64,000 nt of DNA, taken from Bacillus suaedaesalsae. Lineage in GTDB: Bacteria > Bacillota > Bacilli > Bacillales > SA4. The stretch is taken from NCBI RefSeq assembly GCF_016890225.1, contig NZ_JAFELM010000043.1:248001-312000 (forward strand). Direction: 5' to 3'. Shown piece after piece: positions 1 to 7,952 of this stretch (the stretch's first letter is position 1; the number at the start of each line of letters is the position of its first letter). The translations under genes and the position numbers were made by a program. Below the pieces are notes generated by a model that saw only the letters and a program-made list of their open reading frames with translations, was not told the DNA's origin and did no database searches.

Positions 1-155
1 ATGTTGTTCAGCAACATAAAATGGATGCTCTTTATGCAGAAACAGATCAAGCTGCTGTAAGTTTTTATCGGAAATGTGGATTTAAAATTACTAGTTTTAG
101 GAGAAAAGTATCCTGGCATAGAACGTTTTTCTTGTGCATTGCTAACGATGGATGA
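1..155 (+). CDS. GNAT-family N-acetyltransferase, C-terminal fragment (cut by window edge)
   Basis: The third frame is open from the window edge to TGA at 153-155. It reads as the last 50 residues of a GNAT protein: an acidic stretch followed by AVSFYRKCGFKI, the conserved last strand-helix of the acetyl-CoA binding fold (the Y/FYxKxGF signature). The start and substrate-binding part lie outside the window. The substrate cannot be told. The next gene starts at ATG 148 inside this tail, so the two overlap by 8 bases and are probably translationally coupled. Confidence 0.7.
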   Translation, partial: VVQQHKMDALYAETDQAAVSFYRKCGFKITSFRRKVSWHRTFFLCIANDG

Positions 156-543
156 ATCGTTTGAAAAAAGTCTAGATCGATATTTATTTGCCTGGAAGAC
201 ATCCTCTTTAGTAGACTTACAGAAATATATTTCCGAAGGTTACAAGGCTAGAGAAGTGTCCCAGGGAGAAATAATCGATTTCGGCTTTGAACAATCCATC
301 AAGGGCTGGAAACAAGGTTTTCATTTTGCTAAAGAGAATAACGCAAACTGGATTTTGGAACAAATCTCAATTATTCCGTTACGTGCAGATGAAAAAATGG
401 TCATTATTTCGGCATCGCTAGAAATTCAAGGAAAACCACTAGAAACTGCTAATCTATTTTTTCAAACGTTTAAAAAGATAGATGGGTCTGAATGGAAACT
501 AGTTAGAAGCTATATTGAAGCGGGTGTATTGCCTCCAAAGTGA
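148..543 (+). CDS. NTF2-like (SnoaL/DUF4440-type) hypothetical protein
   Basis: This is a 131-residue soluble protein. The frame is open from GTG 76, but the better start is ATG 148, which overlaps the stop of the preceding acetyltransferase. The N-terminal helix (SLDRYLFAWKTSSLVDLQKY) followed by alternating strands and an aromatic-rich core (GWKQGFHFAKE, WILEQISIIPL, EWKLVRSYIEAG) fits the cone-shaped NTF2-like fold. No catalytic residues can be assigned. There is no signal peptide or membrane segment. The function is unknown; the coupling to a GNAT gene suggests a shared operon beginning upstream of the window. Confidence 0.6.
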   Translation: MDESFEKSLDRYLFAWKTSSLVDLQKYISEGYKAREVSQGEIIDFGFEQSIKGWKQGFHFAKENNANWILEQISIIPLRADEKMVIISASLEIQGKPLETANLFFQTFKKIDGSEWKLVRSYIEAGVLPPK

Positions 544-631
544 TGATTAGCTCACTTTTCATTTTTCTACTTTGATAAACTCTGTAGTGTAAATCTCATT
601 TTCAATGTTTATATAGTACTACTCAAAAAAA

Positions 632-689
632 ACCTCTCATATAGATAAGTGTTACTCATTTTTACACCATGGTGATACAAAGGAGAGGT
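632..689 (+). promoter_or_regulatory. Inverted repeat that could mask the ribosome binding site of the SRPBCC gene
   Basis: ACCTCTC at 632-638 is exactly complementary to GAGAGGT at 683-689, which contains the Shine-Dalgarno sequence of the gene starting at 695. If the transcript starts upstream of 632, the stem would pair the ribosome binding site. The loop is long (44 nt) and only 7 bp pair, so this may be chance. Confidence 0.25.
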
Positions 690-694
690 CTTTA

Positions 695-1153
695 ATGCCA
701 AGTGAAATATATAGTGTGAATGTTAATGCACCCATACAAAGTGTTTGGAACTTTGTCTCAGTTATGGACCAATGGGCACCATTAGTACCTGGCTATATTG
801 CACACGAAATACTTAGTGATAAAGAATCAACGTGGAAGTTCAAAAGTGATATTGGCATAATGAAAAAGAAAGTATACTTAAAAGTGGATATTACAAATTG
901 GTCAGAACCTACAAAAGTTACGTTTAACTTAACAGGTATTAACGAGAAATTTACAGGGCATGGTTTTTTTGAAGCAGAGGCGATTACTGATAAGATAACA
1001 CGAATGACTGGTAGCTTAACCATTGAGGCACAAGGTGCTATGAGCAAAATGGTGAATTCCATCCTACAAAACACTGTTCCGGAAATGACGAGGCAATTAA
1101 CGGAAGCTGTTGCTTCAAGAATTGAAGAATTGCAGTCCACGCCAACTAGTTGA
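695..1153 (+). CDS. SRPBCC / CoxG-like protein
   Basis: This 152-residue protein has the pattern of the SRPBCC (START/Bet v 1) fold, close to the CoxG (carbon monoxide dehydrogenase subunit G) branch. It has an N-terminal strand with NAPIQSVWNFVSVMDQWAPLVPGY, the usual ligand-pocket entry helices, a curved sheet in the middle and a long C-terminal helix (residues about 120-148). The SD is AGGAGAGG at 681-688, 6 nt before ATG. CoxG proteins bind hydrophobic ligands or membranes, but no CO dehydrogenase genes lie nearby, so a role in CO oxidation is not supported. It stands alone, with a terminator downstream. Confidence 0.75.
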   Translation: MPSEIYSVNVNAPIQSVWNFVSVMDQWAPLVPGYIAHEILSDKESTWKFKSDIGIMKKKVYLKVDITNWSEPTKVTFNLTGINEKFTGHGFFEAEAITDKITRMTGSLTIEAQGAMSKMVNSILQNTVPEMTRQLTEAVASRIEELQSTPTS

Positions 1154-1231
1154 TAAAAAGTTGAGTAGCTCCTAAATGATCTGACCCAATATAGTTAGAC
1201 AATTATTGAAATTCACTAATAAATATAGATG

Positions 1232-1267
1232 GGGACACTACTTATCAGGTAGTGTCTCTTATTTTTA
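1232..1267 (+). terminator. Intrinsic terminator after the SRPBCC gene
   Basis: An 8-bp perfect stem (GACACTAC 1234-1241 with GTAGTGTC 1249-1256), 7-nt loop, then a T-rich tail (TCTTATTTTTA). Confidence 0.8.
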
Positions 1268-1333
1268 TGTGTAATCTCAAGACAAATTGACCAAAATGAT
1301 ACTAACTTGACAACAGAAGCGGAGACGAAAGAG

Positions 1334-2242
1334 ATGAAAATGTTATGTATTGATGGTGGAGGAATACGAGGTGTGTTTGCCATCTCAATATTAAAGGAAA
1401 TTGAAAAAGAAGTGGGAAAACCAATTAATCAATTGTTTAATTGTATTTCCGGTACAAGCACTGGTTCAATTATTGCAGCTTCGATTGCCTTGGAAGTAGA
1501 AATGGGGAAAGTCCTTGATAGCTACCAGAAATATGGGAAGAAGATTTTTGTTCAGCAAGCCAAGGTGGGATTATTTCGTAGTGTTTACAGTAGTCAGTTT
1601 TTACGAAAATACTTACAACAAGAATTTCAAGAGGTTTCATTGAAAGATATTAAGCACCCTCTTTTAATCCCAGCTGTTGATTTAAGTCATGGAAAGCCAT
1701 TCGTGTACCGTTCTAACTACGGAAATTTGGAGGAACAAGATGACAATGTTTTGCTTTGGGATGCGGTATTATCTTCCTGTTCGGCTCCTATTTACTTTGA
1801 ACCAAATAATATTGATAATGAATATTTATCCATTGATGGCGGACTGTGGGCAAACAACCCATCGTTAGTTTGTATGACAGAAGCGATTCACCATTTCCAA
1901 ACACCCATGTCAGAAATAAAAATTTTATCGATTGGCACTGGTCAGCAGAAAATAGATTTTTCAATTGAAAAGAAACTCGATTGGGGAATTAACAAATGGC
2001 TACCGTTTACATTACCATCGATGAAAGTTACACCAAAGTTATTAGATTTAGCGCTGCACCTTTCGTCAGAATCTGTTTCTTATCACTGTAAGTTGCTTTT
2101 AAAGGATCATTATTTACGCATAAATGAAGAGTTAGGTGAAGAAATTCCATTTGATGAGCTTGAATCAGTAGAGTACCTAATTGATTTAGCCAAAGAATGC
2201 TATATTTCTCATAAGGACGAGATTTTACAGTTTTTGTCGTAA
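1334..2242 (+). CDS. Patatin-like phospholipase
   Basis: A 302-residue single-domain patatin-like acyl hydrolase. Residues 7-13 read DGGGIRG (oxyanion loop), residues 40-44 GTSTG hold the nucleophilic Ser42, and Asp168 in SIDGG completes the Ser-Asp dyad; all are intact. An in-frame TTG exists at 1307, but ATG 1334 has GGAG at 1321-1324 at a good distance and gives the usual compact N-terminus MKMLCIDGGG. There is no signal peptide, so it is likely cytoplasmic or peripheral on the membrane. The sequence style resembles stand-alone phospholipases and the patatin effectors of CBASS, but no nucleotide cyclase is adjacent. Confidence 0.88.
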   Translation: MKMLCIDGGGIRGVFAISILKEIEKEVGKPINQLFNCISGTSTGSIIAASIALEVEMGKVLDSYQKYGKKIFVQQAKVGLFRSVYSSQFLRKYLQQEFQEVSLKDIKHPLLIPAVDLSHGKPFVYRSNYGNLEEQDDNVLLWDAVLSSCSAPIYFEPNNIDNEYLSIDGGLWANNPSLVCMTEAIHHFQTPMSEIKILSIGTGQQKIDFSIEKKLDWGINKWLPFTLPSMKVTPKLLDLALHLSSESVSYHCKLLLKDHYLRINEELGEEIPFDELESVEYLIDLAKECYISHKDEILQFLS

Positions 2243-2536
2243 ATTTACTCCTTTTGTTTGATTATTTTATCCTTCTAAAGTTGTAGATAGGATAATTGGA
2301 AAGGCTGATGACGAAAACACCATCTCGTAGTAGATTTATAACGGTGGCATTATTCAAGAAATAATGCTTATTGAGTGCCATAGTGATAGTAACTGAAAAC
2401 TAAAAACAATCAAGGATATAACAAGATATGGAAATACAAGCAATTCAATTGATTTTTGTTGTTTTTTTATGGTGTAATGATTTAGTTGAGTATCAGTTTA
2501 TTGTTATAGCTACTGACAGAAATGTAGGTGGAATAG
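2243..2536. other. Intergenic stretch of 294 bases, nothing firm seen
   Basis: This AT-rich spacer holds no convincing promoter, terminator or RNA structure. An 18-codon open frame starting near 2308 behind GGAAAGG is noted under rejected items. Confidence 0.4.
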
Positions 2537-3391
2537 ATGTTTGAACGTAAAGTTAGAGAACATTGGTATGTAAAGTATGAGGAAATGGGCTTTCCGTTTA
2601 TTCAAAAAGGATGGATTTTACCAATAGAGAAATGGCGTGATTTTGATCCGTTTATTTTAATGGCTGAAGATTGGTTCAAGCGAGGTGCATTTTCAGACCA
2701 TCCACATCGAGGATTTCAAACGATAACTTATGTAGTGGATGGACGATTAGAGCACATCGATAATGCAGGAGGTAGTGATATTTTAGAAACAGGGGATGTT
2801 CAGTATATGAATGCTGGCTGGGCAGCAAGGCATGCTGAGGAAGGCGTAGAGGATGATATTGCTCATACCCTTCAATTATGGTTGAACTTACCCCAAGCAT
2901 TAAAAAACACGAAGACAAGCTATCAAAATGTGTACAGTGAAGATGCGCCTGTTGTTTCGTTTGATGGTGGTTCAGTAAAAGTATTCTCGGGTGAAATAGC
3001 AGGAGTTGAAGGACCATTGAATTCAATAGTGCCTATTACCTTGTCTGAGATTTCTCTGTCAAACGGTACAACATATAATTATCAATTACCAGAGACACAT
3101 AATGCTTTTATATACGTTTTATCTGGTGATCTTACAGTTGGAGAAAATGAAATAAATCTAAAAAAACATGGTGTTGCAACCTTGACGTTTGATGAAAAAG
3201 GTCACGAAGATAAACAGAGTAGTCTTGTACTGAAATCTAACAGTCGTAGAACCAAGTTACTAGTTAATTCAGGAACACCAATCCGAGAAGAAATCGTTCC
3301 CTATGGTCCATTTGTCATGAACACGATGGATGAAATAAGAGAAGCATACCGTGACTTCCATCAAGGAAAGTTTGGACCACCTGCAATTTAA
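2537..3391 (+). CDS. Pirin family protein
   Basis: A 284-residue bicupin of the pirin family. The N-terminal cupin carries the metal ligands His55 and His57 (HPHRG), His99 and Glu101 (AARHAEE). Residues about 165-284 form the second, metal-free cupin. Bacterial pirins bind Fe or other metals and some have quercetin 2,3-dioxygenase activity; whether this one does cannot be read from sequence. ATG 2537 follows AGGTGG. It precedes yuzB by 48 bases and may share its transcript. Confidence 0.92.
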   Translation: MFERKVREHWYVKYEEMGFPFIQKGWILPIEKWRDFDPFILMAEDWFKRGAFSDHPHRGFQTITYVVDGRLEHIDNAGGSDILETGDVQYMNAGWAARHAEEGVEDDIAHTLQLWLNLPQALKNTKTSYQNVYSEDAPVVSFDGGSVKVFSGEIAGVEGPLNSIVPITLSEISLSNGTTYNYQLPETHNAFIYVLSGDLTVGENEINLKKHGVATLTFDEKGHEDKQSSLVLKSNSRRTKLLVNSGTPIREEIVPYGPFVMNTMDEIREAYRDFHQGKFGPPAI

Positions 3392-3439
3392 GATCATAAG
3401 ATAAGTATATTTAATGCTTGGGAAGGAGGATAAGTATCG

Positions 3440-3688
3440 ATGGGAATTGTTGTAGTTGAGATTTGTGATGGTAGTTTAATAAAGCAAATAGATATTGAGA
3501 GTATTATAGAATCAGAGTTCCCGGAGGTAGCGGTAATCGAGAGTAGCTGCTTATCCTTCTGTGGTATGTGTGCAAGGAGTCCTTATGCGATTGTGAATGG
3601 GAAGCGCATTTTTGCGAAAACAGTTGAGGAATGCTTGGAATTGATCCGTAATCGGATTAAAGAAGAATTAGAACTATATGCACTTTAG
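3440..3688 (+). CDS. yuzB: YuzB family protein (DUF1450)
   Basis: An 82-residue protein with the thioredoxin-like [2Fe-2S] ferredoxin pattern of the YuzB/DUF1450 family: Cys9 and the cluster C37-x3-C41-x2-C44 (SCLSFCGMC), then PYAIVNGKRI. It starts at ATG 3440 behind GGAAGGAGGA. YuzB of Bacillus is conserved but uncharacterised, and a redox or metal-binding role is inferred only from the cysteines. No signal peptide is present. Confidence 0.88.
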   Translation: MGIVVVEICDGSLIKQIDIESIIESEFPEVAVIESSCLSFCGMCARSPYAIVNGKRIFAKTVEECLELIRNRIKEELELYAL

Positions 3689-3705
3689 CACTTTTTAGAT
3701 AGGCT

Positions 3706-3856
3706 CTGTTAAGTACAGTTGATTGTAGTGGAAGGTGCGAGACTCCTGCGGGAGAAGTGGGACTGGTGAGAAACCGCATGAGCATAACGACGGAGGCTCC
3801 AGTAGCAGCAAGGAAAGCGAGTTCTTTCCACGGAAATCAATATTATTGTTTAACAG
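3706..3856 (+). repeat. Interspersed repeat family, copy A
   Basis: A GC-richer block of about 150 bp between yuzB and trhO. Its ends form an inverted repeat (CTGTTAA 3706-3712 with TTAACAG 3850-3856, plus internal TTGATT/AATCAA). The core contains GACTCCTGCGGGAGAAG, GGTGAGA, GGAGGCTCC, GGAAAGCGAG and GGAAATCAA. These words recur in the same order in copy B (51054-51184, reversed) and copy C (53551-53694). No open reading frame of note is inside. Confidence 0.85.
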
Positions 3857-3898
3857 TTTTGATACTGAAGGGAAATTACAAAAGTTAGGGTGATAGAA

Positions 3899-4855
3899 AT
3901 GAATAATTATCGAGTATTACTATATTACATGTATGTCCCAATTGAGAATCCTGAGGAATTTACAGCTCAACATTTAAAATTCTGTAAAGACCTAGAATTA
4001 AAGGGAAGAATCTTAATTGCAAAAGAAGGCATCAATGGTACTGTATCTGGAACGATCGAACAGACAGATATTTACATGAAAACAATGAAGGAAGATTCTC
4101 GTTTTGCAGAGATGGTGTTTAAAATTGATGTAGCCGATTCTCATGCGTTTAAAAAGATGCATGTAAGACATCGATCAGAGTTAGTTACACTAAGACTTGA
4201 GGACGATATTAATCCAAATATTGTGACAGGAAATTATTTAAGTCCACAAGAGTTTTATGAAGCGATGAATACCCCCGATACAGTTGTTATAGATGCTAGA
4301 AATGATTATGAATACGAAATTGGACATTTCCGAGGGGCAGTGAAGCCTGATATTAAAAACTTCCGTGAGCTACCTGATTGGATTCAAAACAACCGTGAAA
4401 TGTTTGAAGGAAAAAAGATTCTAACCTATTGCACGGGTGGTATTCGTTGTGAAAAGTTTTCTGGCTGGTTACGTGAAGAAGGGTTCGAGGATGTATCCCA
4501 GCTTCATGGTGGAATCGTCACTTACGGAAAAGATCCAGAAGCACAAGGTAAGCTATGGGATGGACAATGTTATGTATTCGATGAGCGTATCATTGTTCCA
4601 ATTAATCAAACAGAACATGTGATTGTCGGAAAAGACCATTTCACTGGAGAACCGTGCGAGCGTTACGTAAACTGCGGAAACCCTGAATGTAATAAGAAGA
4701 TCATTACTTCAGAGGAGAATGAACACAAGCACTTACGTGGCTGCACACATGAATGTCGTGTACATCCTAGAAACCGTTATGTTTCTGAACATAATTTGAG
4801 TGTAGAGCAAGTAAATGAGAGATTGGCACACATTAATGAAGTAGTAGTAAATTAA
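3899..4855 (+). CDS. trhO: tRNA uridine(34) hydroxylase TrhO (rhodanese-like)
   Basis: This 318-residue protein belongs to the YbfQ/YceA/TrhO family, which makes 5-hydroxyuridine at tRNA position 34 independently of prephenate. An N-terminal acylphosphatase-like domain (about 1-95) with [10 protein letters not shown] is followed by a rhodanese domain whose loop is [10 protein letters not shown], with catalytic Cys178. The C-terminal tail has paired cysteines (C-x4-C, then CTHEC) that look zinc-binding. An upstream in-frame GTG at 3890 exists, but AGGGTGA sits 6 nt before ATG 3899. Length and motifs are normal for the family. It is monocistronic with a strong terminator. Confidence 0.93.
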   Translation: MNNYRVLLYYMYVPIENPEEFTAQHLKFCKDLELKGRILIAKEGINGTVSGTIEQTDIYMKTMKEDSRFAEMVFKIDVADSHAFKKMHVRHRSELVTLRLEDDINPNIVTGNYLSPQEFYEAMNTPDTVVIDARNDYEYEIGHFRGAVKPDIKNFRELPDWIQNNREMFEGKKILTYCTGGIRCEKFSGWLREEGFEDVSQLHGGIVTYGKDPEAQGKLWDGQCYVFDERIIVPINQTEHVIVGKDHFTGEPCERYVNCGNPECNKKIITSEENEHKHLRGCTHECRVHPRNRYVSEHNLSVEQVNERLAHINEVVVN

Positions 4856-4866
4856 CAATTACAATC

Positions 4867-4899
4867 AACTAGAGGAAATTCTCTAGTTTTTTTTTTTTT
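4867..4899 (+). terminator. Intrinsic terminator of trhO
   Basis: Stem AACTAGAG (4867-4874) with CTCTAGTT (4881-4888), 6-nt loop, then an uninterrupted run of T. Confidence 0.9.
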
Positions 4900-4987
4900 C
4901 AAATTTTCACCGTTTACTTTATGTTACAAAGTGGTGGTCAGCATATATTTCTTTATACTATCTAAAATTAAGTAAATTTTAAAAGTG

Positions 4988-5017
4988 TTGACGTAAAAGT
5001 AAGAACATTCTTATAAT
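4988..5017 (+). promoter_or_regulatory. SigA-type promoter of the APH-family gene
   Basis: TTGACG at 4988-4993 and TATAAT at 5012-5017, spaced 18 bp. The predicted start near 5024 leaves a leader of about 258 nt before the coding start at 5282. Confidence 0.75.
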
Positions 5018-5023
5018 AAAAGA

Positions 5024-5281
5024 AATATTTCAAGGAGGTCATCTATAACAATGATAAACTAATCCCTTTTTTTGGCAGATTCATCATTACCAAAAAACAC
5101 TCTGTGATGGGTGAACGGGATCAGTATGTCTTTTTATAGATTATTCGAACGCAAGAGACCTTTTTGTAATAAGGTGTATTTTTATATACCTTTTTGCTGT
5201 GTTGTCTTTAATTTTCGTCTATCTATTCGTTCACAAATCGCAGGGAATACTGCGATTTTTTTTATTATAGGAGGAAATGAA
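5024..5281 (+). promoter_or_regulatory. Attenuation leader with mini-ORF and terminator before an APH-family gene
   Basis: The leader opens with AAGGAGGTC (5032-5040) followed by a three-codon ORF (ATG ATA AAC TAA, 5051-5062), although the SD spacing is long. Segment 5058-5066 pairs with 5117-5125 (one mismatch). ACCTT 5158-5162 can pair with AAGGT 5171-5175, or AAGGTGTA 5171-5178 can pair with TATACCTT 5185-5192; these two are mutually exclusive. A terminator (5235-5263) ends just before the coding SD. The arrangement is like antibiotic-responsive, ribosome-mediated attenuators. The T-box and common riboswitch signatures are absent. A second in-frame ORF from GTG 5111 runs into the gene. Confidence 0.6.
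5235..5263 (+). terminator. Terminator/attenuator immediately upstream of the APH-family start codon
   Basis: Stem AAATCGCAG (5235-5243) with CTGCGATTT (5250-5258), 6-nt loop, then a T run to 5263. It lies only 6 bases before the AGGAGG of the next gene, so it would stop transcription before that gene unless antitermination occurs. Confidence 0.75.
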
Positions 5282-6580
5282 ATGACAACAAATACGACAA
5301 TATTAATAAAAAAGAATGACAAAGTACTAGTAGTTAATTCAGAAATCGGCTATAAATTGCCAGTAGTCGAGGAAGGACCTTTGAAGCAAGTAAACATCGG
5401 TCCATTACAAAAGGCAGCTTCAAAATTGCTTGGAGTAAAGATTGCTGTTGGAAGACAATTATGGAAAGAAGATTCTAGCTATATTTATGAAGCGTTTTTA
5501 CTTCAAGATGGTAGTGATCTAACTTGGGAGAAAGTTAGCACAATACATTCCTTTGAACAGAAAGATATTTTGAATGAATGGTTTACCGAGAAGGAAATAC
5601 CGAGTCTCCGAGCAAATTGGTTTCAAGAAGATTATTATGCTAAAACCTATTATTGGATACAAACAGAGTTGGAGAAAAAGGGATACGTTTTAACAGGAGA
5701 AATTGAGCAAGTAAAAGCTACGGATTTTAGTCTCGTTCAACTAATCCCAACTAATAAAGGGAATGTATATTTTAAAGCCGTTAGTCAATCTGCACAATAT
5801 GAGCCTGAACTCAGTCAGTATTTAGACGAAGCACATCCAGGAAAGACAACGTCAATTCTCTCCATACACTCTCAAAATGCTTGGTTGTTGATGAATGATA
5901 TTGGAGGAATGCCACTACGCTCTGTTAAGGATCAAGAAATTTTGGAAAAGGCAATTTGTGATTTTGCGAAGTTCCAAATCGCAGAAATCAATAATGTGCC
6001 AAAATTAGTAGAATTAGGAGTTCCGAAGCGTGATCTTGCTCTATTAAAGGAGCAAATCGCATCTCACCTTGAAAGTATGTGTGATACTGGATTAGGGGCT
6101 GAAGATAAAGAAAAAGTAATGAGTTGTAAGCAAGAGTTAATGGATATGTGTGATGAGCTGGCTCATATTTTACCCCTGCAATCCATTGATCACGGAGATC
6201 TTCATTCTGCCAATATTCAGGTTGTAGCTGGAAAGAATGTGTTCTTAGACTGGGGTGACGCCATTGTGACTCATCCTTTCTTTAGCACACGTGTATTTTG
6301 GAATTCTCTTTATGAATTGACGGAAAATGATACGGATGAAGAGTGGCAAGAATTGGTGGCATATTTTAGACCTATTTATTTAGATGCATGGTCATCATTT
6401 GCGCCAAAGGAAACGTTAGAGAGAGCACTTGGTATTTCTGATCAACTTGGCTGCATTCAACGAGCATTAAGTTACTATTTGTATTTCACTCCATTTGCGG
6501 AAGATCAATCTGATTTCAATAAACCATCGCAATGGTTATTGGCACTTTTAGAAGAACGGGAATTTGCTACAGGAGAATAG
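5282..6580 (+). CDS. Aminoglycoside phosphotransferase (APH)-family kinase with degenerate Nudix-like N-terminus
   Basis: Start ATG 5282 follows AGGAGG (5269-5274). The 432-residue product has a C-terminal APH/choline-kinase-like domain with the catalytic HGDLHSAN near residue 304 and metal-binding DWGDA near 323. The first 130 residues look like a Nudix fold that has lost its catalytic box: PLQKAASKLLG sits where the RE-x2-EE-x-G motif belongs. Family members phosphorylate small molecules, including aminoglycosides, macrolides, choline and sugars; the substrate here is unknown. The attenuator leader fits a gene induced by a ribosome-targeting drug, which is inference. Confidence 0.8.
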   Translation: MTTNTTILIKKNDKVLVVNSEIGYKLPVVEEGPLKQVNIGPLQKAASKLLGVKIAVGRQLWKEDSSYIYEAFLLQDGSDLTWEKVSTIHSFEQKDILNEWFTEKEIPSLRANWFQEDYYAKTYYWIQTELEKKGYVLTGEIEQVKATDFSLVQLIPTNKGNVYFKAVSQSAQYEPELSQYLDEAHPGKTTSILSIHSQNAWLLMNDIGGMPLRSVKDQEILEKAICDFAKFQIAEINNVPKLVELGVPKRDLALLKEQIASHLESMCDTGLGAEDKEKVMSCKQELMDMCDELAHILPLQSIDHGDLHSANIQVVAGKNVFLDWGDAIVTHPFFSTRVFWNSLYELTENDTDEEWQELVAYFRPIYLDAWSSFAPKETLERALGISDQLGCIQRALSYYLYFTPFAEDQSDFNKPSQWLLALLEEREFATGE

Positions 6581-6691
6581 AAGAAGGGAGATGAGCTCTT
6601 TTTCTTAACATCCCTTTAAAACGACTAGTCAGTTTATATTAATTGGTGTAAAATGAAAATAAGTTATTTTTTGGTAAAGGAGCGCTCTCAC

Positions 6692-7933
6692 ATGACTGAA
6701 ATTCGAAAGCTTACACTTGAGGAAATTAGCAGTTTTATCGACATAGTAACAAATGCTTATACGGGAATCATGGAAAATACAAAGGATTCAAAGGAAAGAT
6801 TGATAAACTATTATAAAGACACACAAGAAAACAATAACACCGTTCAATTATATGGGGCATTTCGAAACGGTAAATTAATTGGCGGTATGAGACTTCATTC
6901 CTTTGAGATGAACTATGAAAACAAAAAAGTAAAAGTTGGAGGAGTAGGGCTTGTAGCAGTTGATTTATTGCACAAGAAGGAAAAAGTAGCAAAAGACCTC
7001 ATTACATATTTTATTAAAACGAACGAGGAAGCTAATATTCCTATTCTTGCACTTTACCCTTTTCGGCCAGATTTTTATTTGAAAATGGGATTTGGATACG
7101 GAACGAAAATGAATCAGTATCACATATTACCTGATGCACTAGCTAGTGAGGGAAAGAAGGAGCATATAAGATTTGTGGGTAACGAAGAAAGTGAACAATT
7201 ATTCAACTGTTTTAATACGTTTGCATCTCGTCAGCACGGAATGATGTATAAGCAATCGTTTGAGATGAATCGGTTATTGAATGATCCGGGTAAGAGAGTC
7301 ATAGCTTTCTATAAAGATCAAGTACTAGATTCCTATATGAGCTTTACGTTCAAAAAAATGAGTGATACGAATTTTTGTTTAAACAACCTCGTTATCGATG
7401 AAATGATCTACAATTCACCTGAAGGTTTACTAGCACTTCAATCATTTCTTCAATCTCAAGGAGATCAAGTCAATCGAATTGTTCTGAATACACAGGATGA
7501 ATCGTTTTATCACGTACTTCAAGATCCTCGAAATCATACGAATGAAATGATTCCTTCAGTCTATCATGAAAGTCATACGTCTGGTGTTGGGATTATGTAT
7601 CGAATGAACGATGTATCACAGTTATTAGAGGGGAAGTATGTAGAAGCCCAGGCATGCAACGTAAAAATATCTGTTATAGATATGTTCATGAAAGAAACTC
7701 AAGAGCTTTATTTGTCTGTAAAAGAGGGGCAGCTATTCATGAGTAAGCATGAGGAAGGGGAAATACAAGTTACACTAGATATGGCTAGTTTCTCTTCGTT
7801 GTTGATGGGAAGTGTTGATTTTTCGGCGCTGTATCGATATGGAAAGGTGCAGATTTCTGCCCCGCTGCATGTGGAAGTACTTTCTTCTATTTTCAAAATG
7901 GATTCAAAACCAATTTGTATGACTCTTTTCTAA
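6692..7933 (+). CDS. Eis-type GNAT N-acetyltransferase
   Basis: The start is ATG 6692 behind AAAGGAGCG; an earlier in-frame ATG at 6653 lacks an SD. The 413-residue length and order match the Eis (enhanced intracellular survival) family: an N-terminal GNAT domain with VGLVAVDLLHKKEKVAKDLI, a second degenerate GNAT domain, and a C-terminal sterol-carrier-like domain. The canonical R-x2-G-x-G/A loop is replaced by HKKEKVA, which is typical for this family. Eis proteins acetylate amines including aminoglycosides; the substrate here is open. The next acetyltransferase follows at once. Confidence 0.82.
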   Translation: MTEIRKLTLEEISSFIDIVTNAYTGIMENTKDSKERLINYYKDTQENNNTVQLYGAFRNGKLIGGMRLHSFEMNYENKKVKVGGVGLVAVDLLHKKEKVAKDLITYFIKTNEEANIPILALYPFRPDFYLKMGFGYGTKMNQYHILPDALASEGKKEHIRFVGNEESEQLFNCFNTFASRQHGMMYKQSFEMNRLLNDPGKRVIAFYKDQVLDSYMSFTFKKMSDTNFCLNNLVIDEMIYNSPEGLLALQSFLQSQGDQVNRIVLNTQDESFYHVLQDPRNHTNEMIPSVYHESHTSGVGIMYRMNDVSQLLEGKYVEAQACNVKISVIDMFMKETQELYLSVKEGQLFMSKHEEGEIQVTLDMASFSSLLMGSVDFSALYRYGKVQISAPLHVEVLSSIFKMDSKPICMTLF

Positions 7934-7952
7934 AAAAATGGAGGTGTTTGAT

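Noticed and set aside
1334-2242. CBASS-type defence locus around the patatin gene
   Set aside because: No nucleotide cyclase, Cap2/Cap3 or HORMA/TRIP13 gene lies in the flanking 5 kb; neighbours are a pirin and an SRPBCC protein.
2308-2364. 18-codon ORF MTKTPSRSRFITVALFKK behind GGAAAGG
   Set aside because: Very short, SD weak and too close, no structure or neighbour support.
5024-5281. T-box or known riboswitch upstream of the APH-family gene
   Set aside because: No TGG-N-ACCGCG T-box bulge, AGTA/specifier loop or other aptamer signature was found; the mini-ORF attenuator reading fits better.
5111-5281. N-terminal extension of the APH-family protein from GTG 5111
   Set aside because: It would translate through the leader and its terminator; the AGGAGG at 5269-5274 clearly sets ATG 5282.
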